Below are positions 41,113 through 50,869 of a DNA stretch of 64,000 bases, piece after piece (the stretch's first letter is position 1; the number at the start of each line of letters is the position of its first letter). The DNA lies in NCBI RefSeq assembly GCF_950295315.1, contig NC_080181.1:2360526-2424525 (forward strand), given 5' to 3'. Made by a program: the position numbers and the translations under genes. The notes under the pieces were generated by a model. It was given only the letters and a program-made list of their open reading frames with translations. It was not told the DNA's origin and did no database searches. This DNA comes from Erinaceus europaeus (taxonomy: Eukaryota > Chordata > Mammalia > Eulipotyphla > Erinaceidae).

Positions 41113-41505
41113 CAGTGATTTTTTATTAGAGACTTAATATCGATTTACAAAACTATGAGGTAACAAGGCTGCAATTCCACACTGTTCCCAGCACCAGAGC
41201 TCTGTGTCCCCATTCCCTCCATCGGAAGCTACAGCAAGCAGTTCTCCCACGGTCACAGAGATGGGTTGTTTATTATTTCTATAACTATCTGCCTATATTT
41301 GTTTATATTTGTCCATTTCCCCCCCATGGTCCCATCTTCTCTTCATTTATAAATCACACCTCCACCTAGTACTACATCAAATGTCCCTCCCTTTTGCCTC
41401 TTTCTTTTCTCTCTCCAGGTTCTGATGAAATAGGGGTTCAGAGACCTCTAGTCGTCTTCCCCCTATCATTCCTCCCCCTCTGGGAGTCTGGACCAAAAGT
41501 TTTTT
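41113..41505 (-). mobile_element. 1-kb element, subfamily 2, first segment
   Basis: TTAGAGACTTAATATCGATT, GCAATTCCACACTGTTCCCA, CCCCTCTGGGAGTCTGGACC. Continues at 41649. Confidence 0.85.
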
Positions 41506-41648
41506 TTTTAATTTATTATTATTATTTTTTTTAACCAGAGCACCGTTCAGCTCTGGCTTATGGTGGTGCGGGGGATTGAACCTGGGATTTTATAGCCTCA
41601 GGCATGAGAGTCTGTTTGCATAACCACTATGCTATCTACCCTCCACCC
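41506..41648 (-). mobile_element. Eri-C SINE inserted in the 1-kb element
   Basis: ACCAGAGCACCGTTCAGCTC, GGGATTGAACCTGGGATTTT, TAACCACTATGCTATCTACC. CTGGACCAAAAGTTTTT before and CTGGACCAGAAGTTTTT after form a 17-bp target duplication with one mismatch. Confidence 0.93.
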
Positions 41649-41854
41649 TGGACCAGAAGTTTTTATGCGTTGCAGAAGGTGTGAGTTCTGGCTTCTGTCA
41701 TTGCTTCTCCACTGGACATGGGTGTTGGCAGGTGGATCCACACCCCCAGCCTGTGTCTGTCTGTCCCTAGTGGGGCAGGCCTCTGGGGAGGGGAGGCTCC
41801 AGGACACATGGGTGAGGTCGTCTGGCTGGGGAGGTCAGGATGGTGTCATGATAG
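41649..41854 (-). mobile_element. 1-kb element, subfamily 2, resumed
   Basis: TTGCAGAAGGTGTGAGTTCT, GGTGGATCCACACCCCCAGC, ending at GGTGTCATGATAG. Confidence 0.85.
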
Positions 41855-42152
41855 TGTTAAGGAAATCTGCTGTAAATTAACAGAGCCGAGGTGGGTGAAG
41901 TGAGAAAGGAAGTTTATTTAATGCTGGCCAAGAGTTCAGATCTCTCTGATAACTCCGGCCCCAAACAAAGGGACGGTCCAAGCTTATAAAGGGAGTGTGG
42001 GCTGAGAGCAAAAAACATCATCACAGAAGCAGAGGCTGTGAGATTAAGGGGTGGGGCTTGGAGCCCTTGCCAAGGTCTGGTTGCCTTAGTTACTGTTATC
42101 TTTCCTGCAGAGCCCTGTCTGGGAAAGTTTAGCCTCAGCAGAAAGTTCACCA
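41855..42152 (-). mobile_element. Possible solitary LTR (endogenous retrovirus-type)
   Basis: Read on the minus strand, the segment starts with TG and ends with CA (TGTTAAGG at 41855 on the plus strand is the other end). It contains a TATA-like CTTTATAAGC, then about 55 bp on an ATTAAATAAAC polyadenylation-like motif, in the order expected for U3-R-U5. No target duplication, primer-binding site, or internal viral genes are seen, and the family is not identified. Confidence 0.4.
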
Positions 42153-42399
42153 CTGGGGGATGGGGGGGTTAGGAGGGCAGCAGCAGCCAGCCACGAGCTG
42201 ATGTGATAAGCCATTGAAGACAAAATCTGGCGGTAACCTTGGTTATACAGACACAGGTTGGCACATGTGCTTCTCCTGTATCAAACGCCTTGTTTTCTTG
42301 GCCGTCTGCTCTGAGCTGGGGTCTTCTCAGCCAAAGTTCAGTCTGATCGTCATTGTGTCTACTTGTTACCACTCGCTCACCCAGTGAAGGCCAAACTGC
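42153..42399. other. Unique stretch
   Basis: Nothing recognised between the possible LTR and the next 1-kb element fragment. Confidence 0.3.
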
Positions 42400-42540
42400 T
42401 GCTGTGATGCCATGATTCCATCCTGGCTTCCCTGGGCAGATGCCCCCCCCCCCCCAGATCCCCACCACACCAGGGAAAGACAGAGAGACTGGCTGGGGGT
42501 GTGGGTCCACCTGCCGCCCACCTGCACCATCTCAAACCTT
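42400..42540 (+). mobile_element. 1-kb element fragment, subfamily 2
   Basis: GATGCCATGATTCCATCCTG, CAGGGAAAGACAGAGAGACT, GGTGTGGGTCCACCTGCC. The 3' half is missing. Its orientation is opposite to the copy ending at 41854. Confidence 0.75.
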
Positions 42541-42948
42541 GGCACACACGCAGCACTTCTGCTCATCCTTACCCTTTATTATATTTTCATTCCTTCTGTC
42601 CTGTGTTGAGGCCTTCTTACAAATGCGTTGCAATCACATTCCATCAGATAATAAACACACACGTCTACTTTAAGCGTATCCCGGAGCAAAGATCTGGAAA
42701 TTTCCTCTCTGTAGCGCCTACACCTTGGGCCATCTGCGACTTACAGCTGCTTTACATGCTTGTTAGTGGTTGAGGAGGGCTGAAGAGCTAAGGGCTGAAG
42801 CAAGAAATAAAAGGGCATCACTTCGTGGTGGTTCTTTTAGCTCTTGCTAAAGGCTTAAAAACTTTTTTTTAAATTTCTAGTCAATCAAAAATTCTTAGAA
42901 TTGGTCAGTGGCCTTGTGTTCCGTCTACTCTATGAATATGTTGCTGGA
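42541..42948. other. Unique stretch
   Basis: No gene recognised. Confidence 0.35.
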
Positions 42949-42949
42949 T

Positions 42950-43147
42950 GGGGCTGGGAAGTGGTCACCTGGCTACGTGAACATGGCGCCCTGTGTGAGG
43001 ACCTGGGCTCAAGCCCCCAGCCCCTACCTTCAGTGGAGGTGTGTGTGTGTGGGGAAGCTTCACAAGTGGAAAAGCTGTGCTGCAGGTGTCTCTTTTCCTC
43101 TCTTCACAATTTCTCTCTGTCTCTATACATAATAAATAAATAAATAT
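42950..43147 (+). mobile_element. Eri-B SINE
   Basis: GGGAAGTGGTCACCTGGCTA, GGGCTCAAGCCCCCAGCCCC, CTATACATAATAAATAAATA. GTGT units are inserted in the core. Confidence 0.9.
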
Positions 43148-43195
43148 ACTTGAGTTGGACTGGTTTTCTAGGTTGGTTAAAACCTCCCACTGAAG

Positions 43196-43480
43196 GGCCG
43201 GGCGGTGGCGCAGCGGGTTAAGCGCAGGTGGCACAAAGCGCAAGGACTGGTGTAAGGATCCTGGTTCAAGCCCTGGCTCCCCACCTGCAGGGGAGTCGCT
43301 TCACAGGCTGTGTAGCAGGTCTGCAGGTGTCTGTCTTTCTCTCTCCCTCTCTGTCTTCCCCTCCTCTCTCTTATTTCTTTCCTATCCAATAAGGATGACA
43401 TTAGTAACAACAACAATAATAATTACAACAACAATAAAAAACAAGGACAACAAAAGGGAAAATAAATAAATATTAAAAAA
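43196..43480 (+). mobile_element. Eri-A SINE, near-consensus head
   Basis: GGGCCGGGCGGTGGCGCAGC continuing to GGGTTAAGCGCAGGTGGCAC is among the best-preserved heads in the window. Tail GGAAAATAAATAAATATT. Confidence 0.95.
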
Positions 43481-43481
43481 A

Positions 43482-44135
43482 CTTAAAAAAAGGAAACACT
43501 GACAAAAACCATAGGATAAGAGGGGTACATTTCCATACAGTTCCCACCACCAGAACTCCGTATCTCATCCCCTCCCCTGATAGCTTTCCTATTCTTTATC
43601 CCTCTGGGAGTATGGACCCAGGGTCATTGTGGGTTGCAGAAGGTGGAAGGTCTGGCTTCTGTAATTGCTTCCCCGATGAACATGGGTGTTGACAGGTGGA
43701 TCCATACTCCCAGTCTGCTTCTCTCTTTCCCTAGTGGGGCAGGGCTCTGGGGAAGTGGGGCTCCAGGACACATGGGTGGGGTTGTCTGTCCAGGGAAGTC
43801 TGGTTGGCATCTGGAACCTGGTGGCTGAAAAGAGAGTTAACATACAAAGCCAAACAAATAGTTGACTAATCATGGACCTAAAGGCTGGAATAGTGCAGAT
43901 GAAGAGTTGGAGGGTTCTCCGTTTTGTAGATAGTTAGTAGTTATTTATACACCTTTCCCATATTTGAGAGTTACTCTCTTCCCTGATCCAGCTTTCTGGT
44001 CCCTTTTACAGCCATGACACCGTCTCCACAGATAATAACTTGAATCCATCTGCATATCAGATTTCAGGCTTAGAGAACAAAAATGATAGTATAGTCATGG
44101 TCTCTTTGGAAAGCTAAAAACAAAGACCCCCCTAC
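43482..44135 (-). mobile_element. 1-kb element, subfamily 1, partial, internal deletion
   Basis: GGAAACACTGACAAAAACCA, GAGGGGTACATTTCCATACA, GGTGGATCCATACTCCCAGT. A deletion removes sequence between TTAGTAGTTATTTATACACC and the distal part, whose orientation is partly ambiguous. Confidence 0.8.
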
Positions 44136-44139
44136 TCTT

Positions 44140-44980
44140 CATATGAATTTTGTGACTCTTATGTGTTTGTTAGAAGGCTTTTCTTCAACTGTCCTCACTT
44201 ACACAGTTACACTGAATTACAAAAAAAGAAGTCTCGGTTGAATTTGAGTTATCTGAATAATTTTACAACAGGCCATCATGAACCTAGGATAGGGCTGCAA
44301 CAGACCGCTCGAGCGGAGGAGCAGCAGGAAGGAGCAGAGTCCCTGAAGAGACTGGTGGGTAGATCAGGAGTCGGCGCAGGGGAGAACAGAATACACCACG
44401 CTCATTTAGGAGGGGGAATCTGAACTCCATGTTCATTCAGCCAGTGAGAGTTCACATATCTTTCAGTCTTACATAAACAATATCTGGAACAGAAAGTAAA
44501 GCTAATTTCTTGATTAGATGGCCTTGCGGTTTTACACAGAAATGTCGTACTTTATGGGGTGATGCATTTCTGAGTAATAGGCTTAGCAGATAGTATTTTA
44601 TGTAGAGTTTTAACATATTTCATAAGAGGAGGTAAGTATTATTAAGAATTTTTCCTAAAACTTCATGTATTTGATGACCCATAACTTCGTCCACCTCATT
44701 GCTTTGTGTACATTTCCTGTTCATCTGTATCTAATCTGGGAACAGGGGCTGTTCATCCCCGATTACATGGCATCACTACCATGTACATAATGAAATCAAT
44801 AATCAGAGTTTCCAATTTAGATCTGCTCAGGATGCCAAGACCCACTCCCAGAATTCTTCCTTGAAGAGAGTTTTCCGGGGTGTTGACCCTGTCAGCCCCA
44901 TTGTTCTGGAGTTGAGTGGGGTGTGGCATAGGGTCATACAACTGTTTTGTTCATTTTTTTATACTTTATTTAGGGAAATT
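44140..44980. other. Unique stretch
   Basis: About 840 bp free of recognisable SINE or LINE signatures. No gene recognised. It could repay conservation analysis. Confidence 0.4.
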
Positions 44981-44984
44981 GACC

Positions 44985-45102
44985 ATGTGCAAAGGCCTAG
45001 GTTCCCCCACCCTCCCACCTGCAGGACCTTGTACGTCTGCAAGCCAGTCTCACTCTCTCTTTATCTCTCTCCCCCCCTCTCTCCCCCCCCACCTCTCTCT
45101 CT
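44985..45102 (+). mobile_element. SINE core fragment
   Basis: TGTGCAAAGGCCTAGGTTCC, CCACCTGCAGGACCTTGTAC and a pyrimidine-rich core. No A box. Confidence 0.5.
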
Positions 45103-45103
45103 C

Positions 45104-45425
45104 ACCTCCAGGGTTATCAGTGGGGTTTGGTGCCAAGTCCTCTGCTTCTGGTGACCATTTTTTCCCTTTTGTTGCCCTAGTTGTTTATCGTTGTTGTGAT
45201 TATTATTATTGATGTCATCATTATTGGATAGGACAGAGAGAAATGGAGAGAGGAGGGGAAGATGGAGAGGTGGAGAGAAAGACAGACACCTGCAGACCCG
45301 CTTCACTGTCTGTGAAAAGACTCCCCTGCAGCTGAGGAGCCGGGGGCTCGAAGCGGGATTCTTATGCCGGTCCTTGCGCTTCGTGCCACATGTGCTTAAC
45401 CTGTTGTGCTACCACCCGGCTCCCC
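45104..45425 (-). mobile_element. Eri-A SINE, full-length type
   Basis: CTCCAGGGTTATCAGTGGGG, GGATAGGACAGAGAGAAATG, CTGTTGTGCTACCACCCGGC. Confidence 0.92.
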
Positions 45426-45431
45426 ATTGTT

Positions 45432-45615
45432 TCCATTTTTTTATTGAATAGAGACAGAGAGAAATTGAGAGGAGAAGGGGACACAGAGATACCTGCAGCC
45501 CTGCTTCACTGCTCGTGAAGCTTCCCCTCTGCAAGTGGGGAGCCAGGGGCTCAAACCCAGGTCCTTGTGCTTTGTACTGTGTGCACGTAACCGGGTGTGC
45601 TACCTGACCCCGAAA
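45432..45615 (-). mobile_element. Eri-B SINE
   Basis: TTGAATAGAGACAGAGAGAA, GGGGCTCAAACCCAGGTCCT, TAACCGGGTGTGCTACCTGA. Confidence 0.9.
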
Positions 45616-45621
45616 GTTTCT

Positions 45622-45767
45622 ATTTTCCCACCCCTCTCAATTTCTCTCTGTCATAGCTAATAAAATAAAAAGAAACTAAAAAAAGGAGGAGGGTGGAAAT
45701 GGTTGCAGAGAGAGGTGGATTCATAGTGCCAGTACCAAGCCCCAGTGATAATCCTGGTGGCAATTAA
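45622..45767 (+). mobile_element. Eri-A-type SINE, 3' part
   Basis: CTCAATTTCTCTCTGTCATAG and TGCCAGTACCAAGCCCCAGT to CCTGGTGGCAATTAAAAG. The tRNA-like head is absent. Confidence 0.85.
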
Positions 45768-45862
45768 AAGAAGGAGAAGGAGAAGGAGAAGGAGAAGGAG
45801 AAGGAGAAGGAGAAGGAGAAGGAGAAGGAGAAGGAGAAGGAGAAGGAGAAGGAGAAGGAGAT
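45768..45862. repeat. (AAGGAG)n hexamer array
   Basis: About 16 perfect AAGGAG units start at the A-tail of the preceding SINE and end just before the next. Open frames of poly-Arg/Glu/Lys or poly-Leu type are artefacts of the hexamer. Confidence 0.97.
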
Positions 45863-45869
45863 TGTCAGT

Positions 45870-46206
45870 AGGGGGCTGGGCGGTATCGCAGGTGACACAA
45901 AGCACAAGGACTGTCATAAGGATCCTGGTTCGAGCCCCCGGCTCCCCACCTGCAGGGGAGTCGCTTCACAGGCGGTGAAGCAGGTCTGCAGGTGTCTGTC
46001 TTTCTCTCCCCCTCTCTGTCTTCCCCTCCTCTCTCCATTTCTCTCTGTCCTATCCAACAACAACGACATCAACAACAACAATAATAACCACAACAAGGCT
46101 ACAACAACAAGGGCAACAAGGGGGAAAAAATGGCCTCCAGGAGCAGCAGATTCATGGTGCAGGCACTGAGTCCCAGCAATAACCCTGGAGGCAAAAAAAA
46201 AAAAAA
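45870..46206 (+). mobile_element. Eri-A SINE, full length, head gap
   Basis: GGGCTGGGCGGTATCGCAGG goes directly to TGACACAAAGCACAAGGACT, lacking the GGTTAAGCGC segment. Terminus CCCTGGAGGCAAAAAAAAAA. Confidence 0.94.
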
Positions 46207-46239
46207 AGAAAAAGAAAGAAGAACAAAAAAAGAATGTCA

Positions 46240-46866
46240 GAAAGACCAGGACTGCAATCAGTAGGTGTCCCACACGGCTGGTATTAAGATATTCTGGGGG
46301 GGTGTTTTAGGGTGAGCCTCTGGGGAGCCCAGTTCTCTGTGGAAACAGCACATGTGGCTGTCAAGCGCAGACTAGTGACTGACTGTTCATTAGGTGATAC
46401 TGATCCAGAGGCTATTTTTGGTGACACGGAGACCGTGTATGAAGATAAATGTGTCCTGCGCCGTACAGCTGAAGAGCTGGCTGAGCAGATTCGACCAGAT
46501 GTGACGGCAGTGACAGCCAGAGACCAGCACAGGTTGTCACTCACCAGGCACGAGACCCAGTCAGCTCTCGGGCCCTGTAGGAAAGGGGGTGCCAGGGACT
46601 CTCTGAGCAGATGTCACCCGGGGTGCCGGGCATCTGGGCATACTTGTCCCCAAACGAGCATCACTCTCAGTGTCTGAGGTGACTCCAGCATGGATGGTGG
46701 TGGGAGGACGGAACTGTCTCCACTGCCCTGGCTGTCTCTGTCTTCCGCAGCTGTGGAAAGGCTGCCGGCTCTCTGTGTTTGCTTCCGGACCGGAGATCAG
46801 AGCCTTTATCTGGGACGCCACATTTTTCCCACTGAGAGACTATCAGTCTGAGAAGAAAACATTTCT
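46240..46866. other. Unique stretch with a 121-codon open frame
   Basis: The + frame at 46312-46677 is the longest one in the window, outside JRKL, that is not visibly made of repeats. Its translation (for example VYEDKCVLRRTAEELAEQ) matches no family I recognise, and no splice or promoter signal supports it. Confidence 0.3.
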
Positions 46867-46867
46867 A

Positions 46868-47086
46868 AAAAGTCTGTATTTATTTATTACTGGATAGTGA
46901 CAGACAGAAATCAAGAGGGAAGGGGGACAGAGAAAGAAGGAGAGAGAGAGAGAGACAGTGAGACAACTGCAGCCCTGCTTCACCACTCGTGAAGCTTCCC
47001 CCCTGCAGGTGGGGACCAGGGGCTGGAACTCAGGTCCTTACACACTGTAATGTGTGTGCTTAACCGGGTGCGCCACCGCCTGGCCT
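46868..47086 (-). mobile_element. Eri-B SINE with target duplication
   Basis: CTGGATAGTGACAGACAGAA, GGAACTCAGGTCCTTACACA, AACCGGGTGCGCCACCGCCT. GAAGAAAACA precedes (46852) and follows (about 47089). Confidence 0.93.
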
Positions 47087-47149
47087 TGAAGAAAACACTT
47101 TTAGACTCATGGAGATAAGTAGATTACATGTACCTCTTAAATGACATGC

Positions 47150-47197
<48 letters not shown>
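47150..47197. repeat. (ATT)n microsatellite
   Basis: About 15 ATT units at the tail side of the next SINE. Confidence 0.95.
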
Positions 47198-47199
<2 letters not shown>

Positions 47200-47488
47200 C
47201 TTCTTTCCCCCCCTCTTTTGTTGCCCTTGTTGTTGTTTTCTTATTGTTGTTGTAGTTATTATTGTTGTTGTCATAGATGTCGTCATTGTTGGATAGGACA
47301 GAGAGAAATGGAGACAGGAGGGGAAGACAGAAAGGGGAGAGAAAGACAGACACCTGCAGACCTGCTTCACCACCTGTGAAGCGACTCCCCTGCAGGTGGG
47401 GAGCTGGGGGCTCGAACCAGGATCCTTGTGCTCGTCCTTGTGCTTTGTGCCATGTGCACTTTGCCCACTGCCCTACCGCTCAACTCCC
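47200..47488 (-). mobile_element. Eri-A SINE
   Basis: CTCTTTTGTTGCCCTTGTTG, GGATAGGACAGAGAGAAATG, CACTGCCCTACCGCTCAACT. Confidence 0.93.
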
Positions 47489-47495
47489 TTTTTTA

Positions 47496-47694
47496 TTATT
47501 TAAAAAAAGTATATTTATTGGATAGAGATAGGCAGAAATCAGGAGGGGAGGATAGCGAGGAGGACAGAGAGACACCTGCAGCCCTGCCTCACTACTCATG
47601 AAGCTTTCCCCCTGCAGATGGGGACCGGGGGCTCCAACTTGGGTCCTTGAGCATTGTAACATGTGCGCTCAACCAGATACGCCACCACCAGGCT
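47496..47694 (-). mobile_element. Eri-B SINE
   Basis: TTGGATAGAGATAGGCAGAA, CTCAACCAGATACGCCACCA. It is tandem to the preceding Eri-A. Confidence 0.92.
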
Positions 47695-47926
47695 CTAATG
47701 CCATGCTTTTATGAACTTGGGAGTGAAGAGGAGAAAGAGTAGGGCGTCTGGCTGAGGCGCAGACCCAGACTTTGGGGGGCACTGCCTTCCTCTTTCTTGG
47801 AACGTGAAGGCTCTGCCGGGACATCTAGAGCTTAGGCACTACTTGGGGAAGCTCGTCTCAGGTCACTGCTGACATGCTTTCTCCCCAGTGTGGGAGACGC
47901 TTATTTTAAAAAAGCACCTGGAGTAG

Positions 47927-48137
47927 CCAGGCGGTGGTGCACCTGCCTAAGCGCACACATCTCAGTGAGCAAGGACCTGGGTTCAAGCCCCCGGTCCCCA
48001 CCTGCAGGGGGAAAGCTTTGTGAGTGGTGAAGCAGGGCTGCAGGGGTCTCTCTGTCTCTCTCCCTTTTGATCTTCTCCTCTCCTCTCATTTCTCTGTGTC
48101 TATCCAATAGTAAGTAAGTAAACAAATAAATATTTAA
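47927..48137 (+). mobile_element. Eri-B SINE
   Basis: GCCAGGCGGTGGTGCACCTG, GGGTTCAAGCCCCCGGTCCC, CTATCCAATAGTAAGTAAGT. Confidence 0.93.
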
Positions 48138-48147
48138 AAAGTTCAAG

Positions 48148-48352
48148 GGGCTGGATGGTTGTGCACCTGGTTAAATGCTCACATGACAGTGCACAAGGAC
48201 CCAGGTTCAAGCCCCTGGTCCCCACTTGCAGGGGAAGCTTCACCAGTGGTGCAGCAGGCCTGCAGGTGTCTCTCTGTCTCTCTCCCTCTCTCTCCCCCTT
48301 CTTTCTCAACTTCTCTCCGTCTCCATCCAGTGAATACGGAAATAAAGGAAGT
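48148..48352 (+). mobile_element. Eri-B SINE
   Basis: GGGCTGGATGGTTGTGCACC, CCCAGGTTCAAGCCCCTGGT, CATCCAGTGAATACGGAAAT. It is tandem with the previous one, same orientation. Confidence 0.92.
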
Positions 48353-48739
48353 ATTAAAATAATAAAAGCACGTGGGAGGGGAGGTGTGCTGCTCTCTGGA
48401 GGGGATGGTGCTGATGCTGCTTCTGTATTTAATACTGAGTGTGCTCTGGGGAGCAGTCAGTGATGAAGGGGAGAGGCCGGGGGTGAAGAAGGCCCTGGAG
48501 CTGTGAGTGTGCTGTCAAGGCTCACTGCGCTTCTCCGCCCAGCCTAGCCGGCGGGCGTGTCAGACCCTTAGCCGGGCTCTGCCCTTGCAGACCCGAGGCT
48601 ATTGAATAGTGAACAAGGGAGCTGGACTTGATCCCAAGGACCAAACAAACAAACAAATAAGTAAATACAAATCAGTTGTGATGACGAAGTTTTCTCCCAT
48701 GTGAAGTGAAGCGAACACAATTTGGAATGGTGCCATAGG
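48353..48739. other. Unique stretch
   Basis: No gene recognised. It carries the target site of the following insertion. Confidence 0.35.
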
Positions 48740-48751
48740 AGTTACGTCCTT

Positions 48752-49040
48752 ACCCATCCTACTAGGGAAAGAGAGAGGCAGACTGGGAGTATGGACCGAC
48801 CAGTCAACGGGGAAGCAATTACAGAAGTCAGACCTTCTACCTTCTGCAACCCACATGACCCTGGGTCCATGCTCCCAGAGGGCTAGAGAACGGGAAAGCT
48901 ATCAGGGAAGGGGGTGGGATATGGAGATTGGGTGGCGGGAATTCTGTGGAGTTGTACCCCTCTTACCTTATGGTTTTGTTAATTAATCCTTTCTTTAATA
49001 AAAAAAATAAAAAAATAAAAAAAAATAATAAAAAAAAAGA
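48752..49040 (+). mobile_element. 1-kb element, subfamily 1, 5'-truncated, with A-tail and target duplication
   Basis: The copy starts at ACCCATCCTACTAGGGAAAG and ends in a long A-rich tail (AATAAAAAAA units). AGTTACGTCCTT at 48740-48751 and 49041-49052 is a perfect 12-bp target duplication. This is the clearest non-LTR insertion of the family in the window. Confidence 0.95.
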
Positions 49041-49084
49041 AGTTACGTCCTTTGACATTATTATCTGATGCCGCTTTTTAAACT

Positions 49085-49224
49085 TCTCTTTAATTTTCTA
49101 TTAGTGATTTAATAATTATTAAAGGGCAGATCAAGATTTTAGGATGACAGGGTACACTTCCACACAATTCCCACCACCAGAGTTCTGTGTCACATCTACT
49201 CCATTGGAAGCTTCACTATTCTTT
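49085..49224 (-). mobile_element. 1-kb element, subfamily 2, first segment (host of a nested insertion)
   Basis: TTAGTGATTTAATAATTATT, GGTACACTTCCACACAATTC, GGAAGCTTCACTATTC. It is interrupted at 49225 and resumes at 50231. Confidence 0.85.
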
Positions 49225-50230
49225 TTTTTTTTTTTTAAATTAAATTAAATTTATTTATAAAATAAAAAATAGAAAATATCGACAAAACCATAGGAGAAGA
49301 GGGGTAACATTCCACACATTTCCCACCTCCAGAGTTTCATGTCCCCTCCCCTCCATTGGAAGCTCCCCTGTTCTTTATCCCTCTGGGAGCCTGGACCCAG
49401 AGTCATTATGGGGAGCAGAAGGTGGGAGTTCTGGCCTCTGTCACTGCTTCTCCACTGGACATGGGTGTTGGCAGGTGGATCCACACCCCCAGCCTGTGTC
49501 TGTCTGTCCCTCGTGGGGCAGGGCTCTGGGGAGGGGAGGCTCCAGGACACGTGGATGAGGTTGTCTGCCCAGGGAAGTCAGGCTGGTGTCATGGGAGCAT
49601 GTGCAACTTGGAGTCTGAAAAAGCATTAAGATATAAAGAAGAACAAATTGTTTAATAATCTAGAACCTAAAGGCAAGACTATAGCAGCTGAGATTTGGGG
49701 TCTCCATTTTGGAAAATGTTAGTAGGTCTATTTTAGGTCTATTCCAAGGGGCCCATGAATGACTTAACTAATTTTTGTCTGAGCCTGACAGATAACATGC
49801 AGGCAGACCAAAGGTCTTATCTGAGGAGATGGAAATAGGACTAGAAAGCTGGATCAGGGAAGAGAGTAGCTTCCAAATCTGGGAAAAGTGTATAAACACC
49901 ATTCACTATAAACCCCACTGATTTGATCCGGGGCCTGTATTCAGTGCAGGAGTCTGTGTAATGTCTGCATCCCTGCAGGTCTGAGCTCACACTCTGTGGC
50001 CATAGCTAGGAACGGTCTAGGCTGCACCCATATCTGGGCCCATCTTCCTCGAGTGGTAGAGGATTTTGACCCAACCTCCCTTCTGAGAACGGGGCTGCCC
50101 CTACCATTGTTGGTCCACATTGAGGACAAGGTCCTATAGGGCCCCACAAAGGGGTCCATTATGTTGTTCCTGATGGAGATGACCAGTGGTGAGAGGGATC
50201 TGTTAGAGGTCTAGGCCCATCAAGTCTGTG
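49225..50230 (-). mobile_element. 1-kb element, apparently full length, nested in another copy
   Basis: About 1006 bp. The 3' side is TTTATTTATAAAATAAAAAA and the body includes GGTGGATCCACACCCCCAGC. The distal side reaches GGCCCATCAAGTCTGTG, the same end as the copy at 15436-16500. AGCTTCACTATTCTTT (49209) and AGCTTCTCTATTTTTA (50231) are an imperfect target duplication. No coding frame of note. Confidence 0.88.
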
Positions 50231-50640
50231 AGCTTCTCTATTTTTATCCCTCTAGGAGTATGTACCAAAGATCTTTATGGGGAGCAGAAGGTGGGAGTTC
50301 TGGCTTCTGTCATTGCTTCTCTACTGGACATGGGTGTTGGCAGGTGGATCCACACCCCCAGACTGTCTCTGTCTTTCCCTCGTGGGGCAGGGCTCTGGGG
50401 AGGGGAGGTTTCAGGACACATGGTGAGGTTGTCTGCCCAGGGAAGTCAGGATGGTGTCATGGTAGCATCTGCTACTTGGTGGCTGAAAGGCCGCAGGATA
50501 TAAAGCAAATTGTTCAATTACACAGGAACCCTAGAGGTGGAATCGAGCAGATGAAACTAGGCTGCATTCTACCTTTGTGTTCCTGTTTATTGATGGTTCT
50601 CTTAAGACCTACTAATGAGAACCCTTTAAAATATCAGTAG
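50231..50640 (-). mobile_element. 1-kb element, subfamily 2, resumed
   Basis: TATCCCTCTAGGAGTATGTA, GGTGGATCCACACCCCCAGA, CTGCTACTTGGTGGCTGAAA. Fades at about 50640. Confidence 0.8.
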
Positions 50641-50869
50641 TGCTGGTGAATCATGCAAGCGTGCGCACACTGTCGTCACAGCTCACCTCTCCTCAGTACC
50701 GTTCAGTGATGCCTGTTAAAAGGTGTTTTGTTTGTGGAAGCGGATGCTTTTTCTCAGTCTCCCAACAGCACCACACTTGGCGTTTTCTGTTGCTGAGAAG
50801 GCCATGTGTTTCCATCTGCTCCTTTGCTCTGGCGCAAAGGTGGGAAGATCCCCAGACTCCCACTGTTAG

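Noticed and set aside
43196..43270. tRNA gene-like A and B boxes (and the same at other SINE heads)
   Set aside because: They are SINE heads: the anticodon arm and acceptor pairing are not intact and each continues into a SINE body.
46312..46677. 121-codon open frame outside repeats
   Set aside because: No homology recognised, no promoter or splice support; length is compatible with chance in GC-moderate DNA.
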